Assembly: GCA_950295325.1 (NCBI GenBank)
Contig: OX485803.1
Location: forward strand, 14,258,001 to 14,322,000
Reading direction: 5' to 3'
DNA length: 64,000 bases
Source of the DNA: Polytrichum commune
Lineage: Eukaryota; Streptophyta; Polytrichopsida; Polytrichales; Polytrichaceae
Part shown: positions 46,755 through 59,454 of the stretch, in pieces
Position numbering within the stretch: the first letter of the stretch is position 1
Layout of the letters: each line of letters begins with the position of its first letter
Translations under genes and position numbers: made by a program
Notes under the pieces: generated by a model
Database searches by the model: none
Seen by the model: the letters and a program-made list of their open reading frames with translations, nothing else
Told to the model about the DNA's origin: nothing

Positions 46755-49700
46755 ATGGTGGCAGGGATTACAGCGGCCTCGGGCGGGCGAGGAGCCGACA
46801 GGATCGGCGACCTGCTGGCCCTGCAAGGCCGTTGCAAACGGGACCCGCAAGGGTACGAGAGTGAGCTCCTGCTGCAGCTCCGTCATTTTGATGCTTGCCT
46901 TGCAATTTTCCTGCTACAGCCAACGACCTCCGGGGCCAATTCCTCTGCTACAGATCCCGGGGCGGCCAAGGAGATGGCGGACATGGCCATGTTCCTGTCT
47001 CACATGACTCCTTTGTACCCTCAGCACTTAGTCAAATTTCCTGCGCAGTTGTTGCAGCTGTTAAAGTCCCATGGTGCCACCATCCAGTCCAATTTGCGGA
47101 GGCAGCTCACGCAGGCTCTTATTTTGCTACGGAATCGCAAGGTACGTTGTGTGCACATGAGATTTGTGCACTCACAGCATTGTTAAGCATTTGTAAGGAC
47201 GTTCTTTTTCTAATCTAGGGTGAAGAATAAATACTTCAACAATCAAGCTCCTTGAGTACATGCGTGATTGCCTAGCATAGTCAAGTGGCAAGCTCGCTTT
47301 AGCCGACACCTCATTGCTGATGCCTTCTTCCATCTTCCAAGATTCTATTGAAGAGTTGTTTTCCTGATGGAATCATTCGTAGGTTATCCATATTACTTAA
47401 GAATTATTCCATTTGCATCCATAATGTATGGTGTGTGCACATGAAACTGCAGCAATGTGGGATCACGCTGCTAGTCTGTTTCTTCTGTGACACCTTGTGC
47501 ACTTCTAGCATCCAAAGTAGGTGTAAGGACGTTCTCTTTCTATTCTAGCTTCAGGAATTTTTATTTAGGAGTCATGGTCTTTAAGTACGTTTACGATTGT
47601 CGAGCATAGTCAAGTGGCAAGCTCTCATTAGTCGACATAACCTCGTTGATGATGCTTATCTTTGGTCACGAAGCCTTCTTCCACCTACTAAGACTCAATT
47701 GAAGAGGTGCGGGAGTCTCCAATTGAATTATGCTTAGGTTATCCAGAGTACCGAAGAATTATTCCATTTGCATTGGAACCTAAATAGGCTACTTAGGAAT
47801 TCTATACTCTTTTTATGCAAAGAAACATGTTCATTTAATTGTATTATTGTATGTTTGCTCTCGCTCTTTAGTCCTGATTTTTCTGCATGTATTGTGTGGT
47901 GGCAGATGATAAGTTTAGTAGATGCATTACCTGTTCTGATGGACCTTCAACTTAGTGGTGACCGTGCATTGAAGAAACTTGCCTACCTACATGTTGTGCA
48001 AGACATACGGCGAATGAACATCAAGAACAAAAATGATCCTACCATGAAACCACTCCAAAATATTTTGTTCAACTTGCTCCAGGTATTCAATCCGGTCAAC
48101 TGAATGGTGCAGCTTGGTTAGTTGTCTGACAATAACTGCAGCCTACAAAGTGTTTTGAACCCTAATATTAAAGTTATTTCTCTTCAGTTCCTTTAAATAT
48201 AACTAAAGGATGAGGTCTAGGATGATCGAAGAACCTCTCCAATTTTAGGGTTAATGAAGATGCTGCTCAAATTTTGAACAGGATTGTCCTCAAATTATTT
48301 GATGAACATGCAGAAATGTGCTAAATTGGAAGGAGTAATGCAACTGTGGTACTTAAAAGTTAAAAATATTTTTCATGGTTGGGCAGGGAGATGATGAGAA
48401 CAAATCCAAGAGAGCACTTGCCGTGCTTGCAGAACTGAACCGTCGGAAAGTGTGGGTTGATGAGCGGACTTCCAATGCAATTTGTAATGCTTGCTTCCAC
48501 AAATCTTCTCGGTAAACTTTTGTTCCTCCCACTTCCAATTTTCTGAAGTTTTACATGTCAACCTACTGGATGTGGGTTAATGGTGCCCAATGCATATTGC
48601 TGTCACACTTGACTATCCTAGCATTCATGAAAGCTCCAACCTGCCATGTTATTTTTATATGTATAGCAATAGGTGGTGGCTCTGTTTAAAGACTGCAATT
48701 TATTATCTGGTGTAGACCTATACGTACTCTGGACTATGCTCAAATTCAGTTGGATTGTGGAAAACCTGAAATTGACTCTAAGTGATGGTGTACAAGTATG
48801 AGCTGCAGATAGGTTTTGGAGGAATCATGTATGACTAGTGCACAGTCTTAATGTAATGATGCTCGGTATCTTTCCAGCTGTGGCTGTTGGGAAGAGCACT
48901 TTTGAGTACTGTAACAAGTGTTCTAAATTTATTGAGGAGGTGCCACAATGAATATTCATCTTAGCTGCAAAGATGTTGTTGCATAGGAGATTTTAGTAAT
49001 TTCCACAGCAGTCTTTTCCCTGTCAGAATCATGAAGCTTTTGTTTAGTTCTTGTTACATTGCTGTCATGTCCCCTTGATAACCAGTGGTTCTCTTTGGTG
49101 GATGCTTATCATCTTTAAGTCTCATGGATAATGATATGTTTAGTGCAAGTGTTCTGCAGTATCATGATTTCTGCACTTAGGTATCTGCTTGGGTATGATC
49201 AAGCCGTGGAGGAGGAAGATGAGGATGACTCGAGCAGTGATGACGAAGATGATGCTAGCAAGCCTGGGGGTGGTGCTGCTGTTAGTAAGGAGGCTGTGTA
49301 TAAGGTGAAAGTTTTAACCTAACCTGTAAATGACCAAGGTGTTTTCTGGAAAGTGAGATGACTGAACGTGGAGGGTTAAATGAATTATACAGTTGGTTAT
49401 TTTAAAAATAGAAATTGTTGAAAATGCCTGAAAGGTACCAACCATACAGTTGGAAGTTGCATATATGCTTGTGTTGTGGAGAACACCACATTGCATGTTG
49501 ATGTTAAAAATCTATAAAATATCTATGTGCAAATTAAATAATGTGTTCTTACCATACAAACTTGGTGACTAAATATACCACATATAGAAAGGAAATGAAC
49601 ATGAGCGTATTTTGAAGTATTTGATTTTTTGATACTTGTCCTCACTCAACATAAGTATTAAACTGATCAGAAAAGTACAATAAGTGTAATTACTACTTTG

Positions 49701-52700
49701 GGAGGGGGTCTTAGTTATCTAAAATTACACCTAGGTAGCTCCAAAATACATAAACAGTATTGAAAAGCCCATTCTGAGCTCCTTGGGCGTTTATATTTCC
49801 ATGCTTTGAGAATAGTATCCAGACTAGCTGTTTGGAGGAGATTATGAAAAGGGAGGAAGAGCTCGAGCAGGTGCAGTTTGACTTTGCAAACTCTTTGTTG
49901 ACAGAGTAGGGGAATCTGTTGCCAATAAGGTGGGCTCTCACTTTATGTAGAGTTCCAGTTTCTGACACCTTGGAGTACAACTTGCTGTGTAGGCATTCCA
50001 CAAGGGTACAACTTCCAGTCGGAAAAAGAAACAAGCTAAACTTCAGAGAGTTATGCGCAGTTTACAGAAACAGCAGCGGAATAAATCTCGGGAGATGGAC
50101 CATGGGTCTCATGCACCTCTACAATATGTGCATGATCCTCAAGTATGTTACTGAACTCTTTATCTTATCTGGATGTGAAGAATTTTTCCTGAGTCATGGC
50201 AGGTGTCTTCACATTCTCTCTCAAGGCATTTTGAAGCTGTCACATTGACAGCAGAGTGTCTTCATGTGCACAGGCTAGTCAAGAATTAATCAATCAACCA
50301 GCAATATAGGTTATGTTTTTTGGTTATCCAATTTGTAATTTGCATAACATATATAATAGGCCTCAGCAATCAATTTTATTCTGAACTTTTTTTTACTGTA
50401 ACCTTCAGTTTGGTACAGCATTGTAGACTTATGGTCACCATTGAGTAATTGTGTGCACGAGAATGAAGGTTTCATGTATCCTAATGTAGGTTATTTCTAT
50501 GTTAATAGAGGTGGAAGACTGCAGTGAATAATGTTCGGTTTGTAATTTCAAGCCTAGAGGTAGTGTGCCAAGTTGTTCAAGATTTTAGTATGTTGAATAT
50601 GTTAAATTCTTTTTTGCAGAGTTTTGCTGAGAAGTTGTTTGCACGCCTTCAGGGTTGTACCGAGCGATTTGAGGTACTCTTTCTTTTGTATTGGTCTGCT
50701 GATGTCCATCTTTTGCATGACAACGATATGAAATTTTGTGTATTTAAATGTTGCTGAAGGTATGTTCATGCATGACCTGATGGGATATCATGACTAGAGT
50801 GGACAAGCAAAAGATCTCTACTGTGGGTTGCTAGTCCTCATTTTGCATACATTGCTAGGCTAATATTTTCCTGAGTTCTTCAATATGTTTGGTGTGCTTA
50901 AGAATTCTTTCGTAAGGCTAAACTCTGAAGTCTTGGCCACTTGTGGCAGGTCAAATTGATGATGATGCAAGTCATTTCTAGGGCAGTGGGTCTTCATAAA
51001 TTGATCCTCCTCAATTTCTACCCTTATATTCAGCGTTACATTCAGGTACTCATTGCTGATTCTTCTATAAGGTTTTGTGATATCATTTCATAGTTTCTAC
51101 CGAGGCTTCAAAGTATCAGCATGCCCTGCTTTGGAATTTTTACGCTCAAGTTTCTTCTCTTCACAAGATGTTTTGGTGATTATAGCAAGCTGTAATTTTG
51201 TCTATCTACATCTCTGGTATCTTTAATCTCCTTCTGTGTACTAATAATGGGAACAATTATAATATGATATATATAAATCTGAAGGTCTTGCAAAACTGTG
51301 GAATGCTGTAGTACTGCCTGACAATCATTATTATGGATGAGTGTCCTTAGTCCACCTTTACAGTTATAAGAAATTTCCAGTGAACATTGGGATTCAGCTA
51401 CAGAGTCAGAGTTTGATTTGAACTTCACATACAAGGAAGTCAAGATGAAGAATCACTAGGAAATTGGAAGATGATAAAGCTTACTCTCAATTTTGATGTG
51501 TGATGCAGCCACATCAACGGGACGTCACACAATTGCTTGCAGCAGCAGTACAATCATGCCATGATGATGTACGCCCATCTCTCATGACACAAACCTTTTA
51601 TTTGTACATTGTTGGATCTATATATTTAACAAATATAATCTAAGACTGGATCTTGACATTTTGGAGTTCTGAACAAGCAGGTGCCTCCTGATGCGGTGGA
51701 GTCCATGATACGGCAGCTTGTGAATCAATTTGTGCATGATCGTGCACGACCAGAGGTACTATAATTTTGTATACTGATGTCAATATAGGTGTCAATACCA
51801 GTGCATACGGTGATTAAATTGCCCACTTGTAGGTTTTCAATGCATTCTTGTTGCATTTAATAGACTGGAACTATATAGCATGATGGATTCATTCTCTGAA
51901 TATTTCTTGTTAAACAGGTGATGGCGGTGGGTCTGAATGTTGTCCGTGAGATATGTATGCGTATACCACTGGTTAGTCTCTTTTCAGATCCACTTGTGTT
52001 ACCTACTTGTATACTTAGGTTGACAGTGTGCTTTTTCTATTATTGTGACCTATCTATTGGCCCTTTTCTTGATTGCGCTTTTTTCTATAATTGTGACCTA
52101 TGTATTGGCCCTTTTTGAAGGTTTTTCTACTCAGTTAATTGTATTGTGGACAGCAAGATGTGATTGTTTTAGTGACGGACTTCATCCACATATTGTAACA
52201 TTTTTGAGAAGTGATTACTGGATGGTAACTTTCCTAATATTTGTCTGATACAAATAACTTGTGAGGATCTTGGTTGTTTATTGTTCTAATTGATAATGTG
52301 GGACATAACCCTCACAGATTATGACAAAGGAGTTGTTGACAGACTTGGCTCTGTACAAGAAGTCTCGAGAAAAAGCAGTGTCATCTGCTGCGCGCTCCAT
52401 CATTTCAGTGTATCGACAGGTCTTTTTCGAATCTCCCTGCTTTTTTTCTACAATATTATACCTGTGATCGACCAGTGACCATATTTGAGATATCTTTGAA
52501 ATCTAACTCTCAAACAAATTTATTCAGGAGTAACAGACTGTCTAAGCTGCTGTGGTGTATTTTACTATCTAATCATTTCACTTCACTGCGAACCTTCATT
52601 ATTCTCCACACAAGTCGTTTGAGATACTCCAGTTTTGTGCTTAATTTATTGTGTTCTGTATTAATATCACACTCAGATGCCTGTGATAGTCCCTAAGTGT

Positions 52701-55700
52701 TTAAGAAGCCCAACGTGGGTCCTGAGCTCCTCCATGCACAAAACTGTGTATTTGAGTTACATGCTTCTATTTCTAGCTATTAGATTTGTGTAAAAAATGA
52801 CCCTGTCTAAAATTAATTCTTCAAGTGCACTTTTCAAAGAGGTTGAAAGCCTTCATGCTTTTGAAAATTTGGGTTCAAATAAATTGCATGGGTGCCTTTG
52901 AGCGCAAAATGCATACTTCATATTTCGATCATCAATGTCACATGCGAGTATATGTTTGATTTCTCCCTGATGGCCCAAGATAGTGTACTGAAATGATGTT
53001 TCAAGCCCAGAAACATAAAAAGATCTGGTTATAAGACTTGGTGGGGCCTGTGTGAGGCTTGTAGAAGTTGTATATTTATGTTGTACATTGAGTCCCTTGG
53101 TCATTTAAGGATTAATGGTGTAATTTGTCTGATCAGGTCTTCCCAGCATTGTTGGATAAAAAGGACAGGGGTCGGGGTGCTGACCTCACAGTGCAACCAA
53201 AGGCATTTGGGGAGAAAGTTGTTGCTGAAGGAATTTCAGGGGTTGAATTATTAGCTGCTGGTGAGAGTGGTTCTGATGAAGATGAAGATGAAAATGGGGA
53301 TGAAGAGGAAAGCGATAGTGATGAAGAAATGGGAAGTGGTGACGAGGAGGGTGTGGAGTTAAGCGAGGCTGAAGATTCGGATGGTGATATAGAAGTTGAC
53401 ACAGATGAAGCTGTTAGCGATCTGGAAGGTGAGGGATTCAATGCTTATTTTTGTTTGATCAGGATGAGTGTTTTAGGGTATTTGAATTTTTGTGTGCTAC
53501 ACATTGGAAAAAAGATCTTTATGTGCTAGAGTGTAAGACTAAAATCTGCATTTTGTTGGATCCAAATCTGCCTGTGGTGATTCGGGTGACTTTGTGGAAG
53601 TGTGTTTGTTTCTTATTTGGGTATGGGCCTTATGTGGGCACTCTTCGTAATTGGACACCTATATTTGGGTGGTATATGGCAACACGTGAGTTAAGAATAA
53701 ACACCAAAAAGGCATGTATCACAATTAGCTTGGACTATTTGCTCAAAATGTAGGCACTACTTAGGCTCAAAAGTGAACATGTTTGACCTCTAATAACTTT
53801 TGCATCTCGCGGAACTCCCATTCTGATGAGACTTGAAGTGACTATCTTTGTGATTTTCAACTTCCTAATTGCAGTAGATAATTCTCAATCTGATCTGATG
53901 GCCAAAATCAGCTGTGGTGTTGTATGTGCCCACAATAGGTCCACATACTTGGGAGAGTTTACATTCTGACCTCTCTGCTGTTTTGGACATCCGTCAAGCA
54001 TGTGCTCTTCTTATTTGTTACTTTGCACAATGTATCAATGTACTCTTGCATTGTTTGATGTTCATCTGGTTTTACATCCAGAAGTGGAAGATGACAGCGA
54101 TGAGGGAGCTGTTGAAGAAGAGGATGAAGGAGATGAGCTTGGAGAAGAAGGTTTGGAAGGCTCTCGAAAAAGGAAAAAAGATAGTGAAGATGTAGATGAG
54201 GATTATTCTACTGTGAAAAGGCAGAAGGTCAAAAATGTGGAAGTGAAGGAAATTCCAAGCACTGAGAACAGCCTTCGCCATCTGAAAAAGCTGCTTGCTG
54301 CTAAAGAAGAGAAGAAACAGGTTACAGATGTCACAAGTCGTGATGGAGATGGAATCCTATCAAATGAGGATTTTCAACGGATCAGAACCCTTCAGGTGTG
54401 TTTTGTTTGTGGGGTGTTGCAATGTGCATAGGCTTTAGAAGTTTTATCATGGGTATTTAAACTTTGTTTGGTAAGTAGTGATGTTATTCACAAATGCGTA
54501 CTTTGGAAGACAGGCTGGGGTTATTTTTTTCTCAGAAGCAAGTTCAGAAATTCACAACATAATAGAGTTATCTTCTACTTGACATGGGTTCTGGTCGGGA
54601 TGTGGCTGTTTTGCATAGAGTACCCTCCTTGTCTGTTTTTTGGTGCATGCTTGGAGGTAGTGTAGAGGTTTTGTTGAAGAACATTTGATATGCATTCATC
54701 AAAGGTCAAACTCTTTTTGGCATGACAAGATGTGCTAAGACGAGTTTGGCCCTCAGTGAATCAAAGTAGGTTGCTTTTAATTCAATTGTAAAAATCAACT
54801 CCAAGCATGCACCAGAAGTGGAAAGAAATGATTGATTTTGTATGCAAAACAACCAATGGAAAAGCAAAGGGGACCAACTCTAATGAAATGTTCTCAATGG
54901 GTTATTTTCCAATATAGATAGATGCTTTATGTAAAAGGAATTGTATTCTTGCAATAACAGTAACCTTCTTGGGTTTATTGAGTTCTAAGAAGTTATAGTT
55001 ACTCACAAGATTGTGGGGTTCCTCTATACAGGCCAAGCGGGCAGCCAAGGCAGCTATGGCAGAGCATGGTTTGAGCAAAGCTGGAAAATTCAGGAAGGAA
55101 GTTGCTGTCAAGCTAGACAAACATGGGAATCTGAATGAAAAACGAGTTAACCCTGCCCATTTAGAGGTAAATCAACTTGTTTCTCTTGCCTAATTTGTAC
55201 CTATTTACTCAGTCCTTTTCAGCTGTCTATCTGAGATGCACTGCAGAAAATCTGGTCACATGGAGGTTTGTTAGAAGTTCATTAGGCTTTTGGTTGTACT
55301 TTTTTGCTTTCTATGAAGTCATTATTAAGGGGCACTTTACACTGGAGCTCGAGCAGCCCATGACCATTGAATCTAAAATCTTTTATTGGTGGAAAATGCC
55401 AAGACCATCTGAGTTCCCTGTATGCTAGAGCTTGAGGGCCCAAGTGACCAGAGATTTTGAATGGATAAAATCCTACATGACATGCAATGGATATTGTTTT
55501 ATGGTCTCCTGGATTTTGTGTCAAGCACACCTCAAAGAAGTGGGTCTAACACGAACTGGGTGATCATGACGCTTCAGAATCCCCAACCTTTGATTTATTG
55601 GGTGGAAGGGCCCAACATGATTAGGATGGTAATGAAATAGCATTTGATTAAGAACTAGAAGGCCTGTGACCACACAAAATTCAGTTTCGAATTTCCATGG

Positions 55701-56383
55701 TCACGGCCCTTGGCTATTGTGTAAAGTGGCTCTAAGTTGGTGTTTGTTGGTACAGGCAAGGATACATAAGAGACAAGAAAAGGAGGAGCGGATGGCCTCT
55801 GCCAGGGCTGGCCGTGAAGATCGTCCTCAATTTGGAGCCCGTACTGCCATGAAGCAGAAGAAGGTACGAAAATTTCTCAACTGGTTGTGTTTGTGGTTTA
55901 TTTTGTCGGCTTCGATCCTTTCCTAAAGGATTCCCCATGAAACATTTGTTATGAAACAGAATGCATGGGTGAAAGCAAAACATTATAAATCAAGGGCTCA
56001 ATACTAAAGCTGGACTAAAATTGGCTTTCAGTAAAATATGCCCACGTCTACCAAGGTGTCTTTCTTGTCACTAACACAATATGTCATAATGCGTCACCCT
56101 TAAAAAAAAGAAGCATCAGTGACACTAATATCAATATTCATTGTAGTGTCAAAGTTCCGTGAAATTGCTGGTGGCCCAATTGGCTGCAATATTTGACTTA
56201 AAATTTAATAATTCCTGGTTGGTTTTGCAGACTGGAGGAACCAGTAATCGGCAGAAGAATAAGAGTAAGGGAATGCCTTTGGCAGCCAAACGTGCCATTG
56301 TGGCAAGAACCGGCATTTCAAAGAAGATGAAAGGAAGGGCAGCAGCCAAGCAATTTCGCGGAAAGAAGGCGTGGAAACAGTAG
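46755..56383 (+). CDS. SDA1: SDA1 homologue, 60S ribosomal subunit biogenesis, complete
   Basis: Sixteen exons join in frame: 46755-47141, 47906-48082, 48387-48511, 49160-49304, 49993-50142, 50620-50673, 50950-51045, 51509-51568, 51681-51755, 51918-51971, 52318-52419, 53137-53428, 54082-54395, 55032-55166, 55756-55863, 56231-56383. All introns are GT-AG. The product is 808 residues, the usual size in plants. The N-terminal helical half includes HMTPLYPQHLVKFPAQLLQL and DLALYKKSREKAV. It is followed by an acidic Glu/Asp/Ser domain (exons 12-13), LSNEDFQRIRTLQ, and a very basic tail (RPQFGARTAMKQKK, FRGKKAWKQ). SDA1 is a nuclear/nucleolar factor needed for maturation and export of pre-60S particles and, in yeast, for G1 progression. 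The start is supported by an in-frame TAA at 46719-46721. No break is seen. Confidence 0.95.
47145..47776 (+). repeat. Tandem duplication inside SDA1 intron 1
   Basis: Two units of about 330 bp share GTGTGCACATGA, TGTAAGGACGTTCT, CATAGTCAAGTGGCAAGCTC, GCCTTCTTCCA and GAATTATTCCATTTGCAT. The TGTAAGGACGTTCT anchor is at about 47192 and 47522. The first unit starts a few bases inside the donor site of exon 1. Confidence 0.75.
53690..53870 (+). repeat. Dispersed repeat, partial copy 3, in SDA1 intron 12
   Basis: ATAAACACCAAAAAGGCATG, TTGGACTATTTGCTCAAAAT and CAAAAGTGAACATG align with the repeats at 20990-21300 and 32640-32940. It is truncated at its right end. Confidence 0.5.
55329..55732. mobile_element. 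PIF/Harbinger-like MITE in SDA1 intron 14, TAA target duplication
   Basis: The left end GGGGCACTTTACAC and the inverse of GTGTAAAGTGGCTC on the right are flanked by TAA at 55326-55328 and 55733-55735. It aligns with 38334-38781. It lies just upstream of the intron acceptor, its right end only 23 bases from exon 15 (55756). The reading frame and splice signals are intact. Confidence 0.8.
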
Positions 56384-57931
56384 TCAAGGATCTCACTGTA
56401 CTTGTCTTCACTTGTATTTTAGAGTGATGTGTAAACCAAACCATTTTTGTCCTATGAAATGTGCTACAGAAATTTGGTTCAAAAGAGTCATAACATACCC
56501 GATGCAATCTAAGATTATGTGAGACCCAAGTCTTTCTTCAGTTTTAGTTTGAACCAAACTAGGATTCAAGTAACTCTAGACAAATTATTTGTCCGGAAAT
56601 CGTAATGCATGTGAGAGTATTATTTCCGTATCAATACAAGAACATTGCACAACAAGTTACTTGGGAGAAACAAACTAGAAGCATACGATAGCCACCTTAA
56701 TTATACACATATTTGAAGCAATATGATCAAAACGAGGTTCTGAATGTTTTCTTTGTGCAGAACACAGTTTACATGTCACAACAAGCTGTGGGGCACATCT
56801 AAGGCTGTGTATCTTGTGCATCTTCTACCATAGGCCTTGCCAATAGAACTGCATACATGCACACAATCTCATTTCTTTGAAGAATCCATGCACAAGTTTA
56901 TATTTGCTTAATCCACAGTTACTAAGAAACAAGGGAGAATTTCGGGAGAGGAATATATTGCATTCGAGTGTACCTCTTATTCGTCATCCAACATAAAAGC
57001 CCTGCAACCTGAAGGTTGTTTATTAATGTAATTGACACCAAATTTGACTAGTACAAGTCATTTGACAGGAATTGGTCTCAAATTCAAAGAAGGTCAAGTG
57101 CTTACGTTGGGTGGATGAGAGGTACACTTTGTGATAATTCCCTTTACAGATTTTTGCACAATTTTATAGACCTGTTATGATCTCATGGAGCGTAATCGTT
57201 CACATCATCTACCATTGGGGAGGGTGAATATGTGATATTTATGTAGGGTGTGTGGTTACTATGTTTAGCTATATGAACGCCTAAAATTGGGTAAGAGGTA
57301 TGTGTTTTAGAATGAAGTAACAATAAACCTAATAAAGCTCGGTGATTTGTTACTCACACTCCCATGGTAGGTGTTGGAAGAAGGAATCTCTTAGTGAAAG
57401 TGAAGGTCACAAAATCAAAATGATCTTAACATTGGGAAAAAGAACCAAAAAGAATAGTACGCCAACACATAATGATACCTAAGATTAGAGATTGGTAAGG
57501 TGTCATGGGATTTTAATTACTTGCCCTTTCAATTTCAACGACATAATTTTGATTCGAAAACATTGTAAACTTTCCAAACAACTTAGTTGGGAGTAGGCAG
57601 AAGAAAATGATAACAAATGTTTAAACCTTGCCGGATTAATATGGTAAACCATATATTTTATTACATAGCGTGTGCTGCAATGCTGGACAAAGTAGGTTTG
57701 TGTGTGCACCCAAAAAATCCAAAAAATGAGAACTATGTCAAATCTAGAACATGTCTATGTTGCAAAAGATTCCAACATGCTCTTGGGATATGACTCTTCA
57801 ATTCTCGAACCTTATAACCTATCCAAATGACAAAACTATGCTTCCAATTTACCCAAATCTTGGGTAATCTTTAAGCGGTTTGGTGATTAACCTCACAAAA
57901 CAAGCGAAGGAGCGAACCGTGTTGCTCCTTA
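56384..57931. other. SDA1 3' region and intergenic DNA
   Basis: The first 100 or so bases are probably SDA1 3' UTR. No clear canonical AATAAA is placed. The rest has no recognisable gene. A fragment resembling the ends of the CTACACTAAATA family lies within SDA1 intron 15 at about 56117-56150. Confidence 0.45.
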
Positions 57932-59454
57932 TCACATGAAGATTGAGATAATTAAAGTGATTAAACAAATCAAGACAAACAACGTAATCAAACAAATCAA
58001 GGCCGCGTCATCCGAATCAAGAATTTCGCAGTCACGATAAATTGTGCAATTTTTCTTCTTGGGTACACGGAGACGCTCCTTTTCTTTGGTCACCTTTGAG
58101 GTTGATGTTGGAGTAGATGCGGCAATATTGGGAACTTGAACCTGTGCGCCAAGACTTTGCACTTCTTTGGCAACGCACACAAGTAGCTCATGCATGTCTT
58201 GTTGCTTGGCCGCAACCTACATTCAAACAAACAATTGTGCCATGATTTCAATTCGAGATTTTAATGCAATTCAATATCCCTCGTTATGATGGGTACCAAA
58301 TGACTCTAGGGGAGGAAACAATTGGATGATTGGAATTGCACTACACCATTTATAAATATCGGTGTCACATGCGTAATAGTGTCACTTACCCAATTCCGAG
58401 GATTATGAACTCCTATGTTAGATTTCTTCATGTACTTGACCGTATTAGCATCATACTTCTAACTTATTTCTTCAATTGAAGGATCTCGTTAGAAAAACTA
58501 ACTTGTTTTTAAAGAGGCTACTATTCTTATAAAAACGACCACAAATGAAGTTAGTAACAACAAACTTTAATTTGTATCGGTTCCAAAATCTAGTTGGCGT
58601 TTAATTGAAGGTGATTGGAAATGATGTCCATAAATTTGAAAGCCTTCTTGATTAGACTAAGTTATTTATCTAAGTTGTCACTTGATTTTTCAACACTTCA
58701 TTTGAAAGTTTATTTTGAAGTTACCTGTTCCAATGAATCACCTATCATGTCCAACCATTGATGCCATGTTTCCTCGGCATTTACCTCGTGGGCCTTGTGT
58801 TCTCCAAGCACACCATGCTGCGGACATATATTTGTAACCTACAAACAATATGACCCACGAAGATTCAACCAACAACAATATCAAAAGTGTTAATATATCT
58901 AAGTGGTATTAATAAAAACCAAATCCAACACTAGTAATTAGATCCAAGTGTGACCCTTACTTCAACGCAAATCCTATACTTTTGCTTAAAATATAAATGG
59001 TTTGACCATGAGAACCTCATGTCGAATTTGGACACACCTACCTAGAATCAACACTTTGAGAATTCATGATTAATGCATACAATACCCAAACACTCTATGC
59101 CAAGATTTGGTCAAACCTTTTTACAGTTACTAACAAAATCTAACAAAAATTCTATAAATCTATAGCAATAACTATGTGTAGGTGCTCAAAGGGATGATTA
59201 GAATTATAGTTACGTGATTCGTTTCTATACTGAATAAAAATAAATACAGATCTAATTATCATAGGCGAGCTTCTCAAACAATTAAACTTGTAAGTCACGA
59301 TCTTTAATAGTAATTTTTATGGATACAAATTCAACCCATGGTGATAATTAATTGCAATTAAGGTAGGATTGAAAATTACCATTTCACTCTTAAAAGAGGA
59401 AGAAGGGGGATGGAATTCTTCATCAAGCAAATCATACCAAGGATCGTCGTCCAT
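57932..59454 (-). CDS. Candidate small multi-exon gene, family not recognised
   Basis: On the minus strand an ATG at 59454 opens a 25-codon exon (59454-59380) reading MDDDPWYDLLDEEFHPPSSS, ending at a GTAATT donor. A 38-codon exon (58838-58725), HGVLGEHKAHEVNAEETWHQ in its middle, has good AG and GTAACT borders in the same phase 0. A last exon from about 58213, preceded by GAATGTAG, encodes a coiled-coil-like stretch (QDMHELLVCVAKEVQSLGAQ), a Lys-rich patch (VPKKKN) and an acidic end, and closes at a stop at 57932. Middle exons between 58725 and 58213 are not resolved, and several frames there contain stops. It could be a young or dying gene, or an accessory ORF of a DNA transposon. No function is proposed. 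Confidence 0.35.

Noticed and set aside
46895-47218. Alternative plus-strand frame over SDA1 exon 1
   Set aside because: It is a shadow of exon 1, whose own frame continues through 16 matching exons.
53133-53441. Ser-rich minus-strand open frame
   Set aside because: It is the antisense of the acidic exon 12 of SDA1; GAT/GAA codons read backwards give Ser/Leu/Phe/Ile runs.
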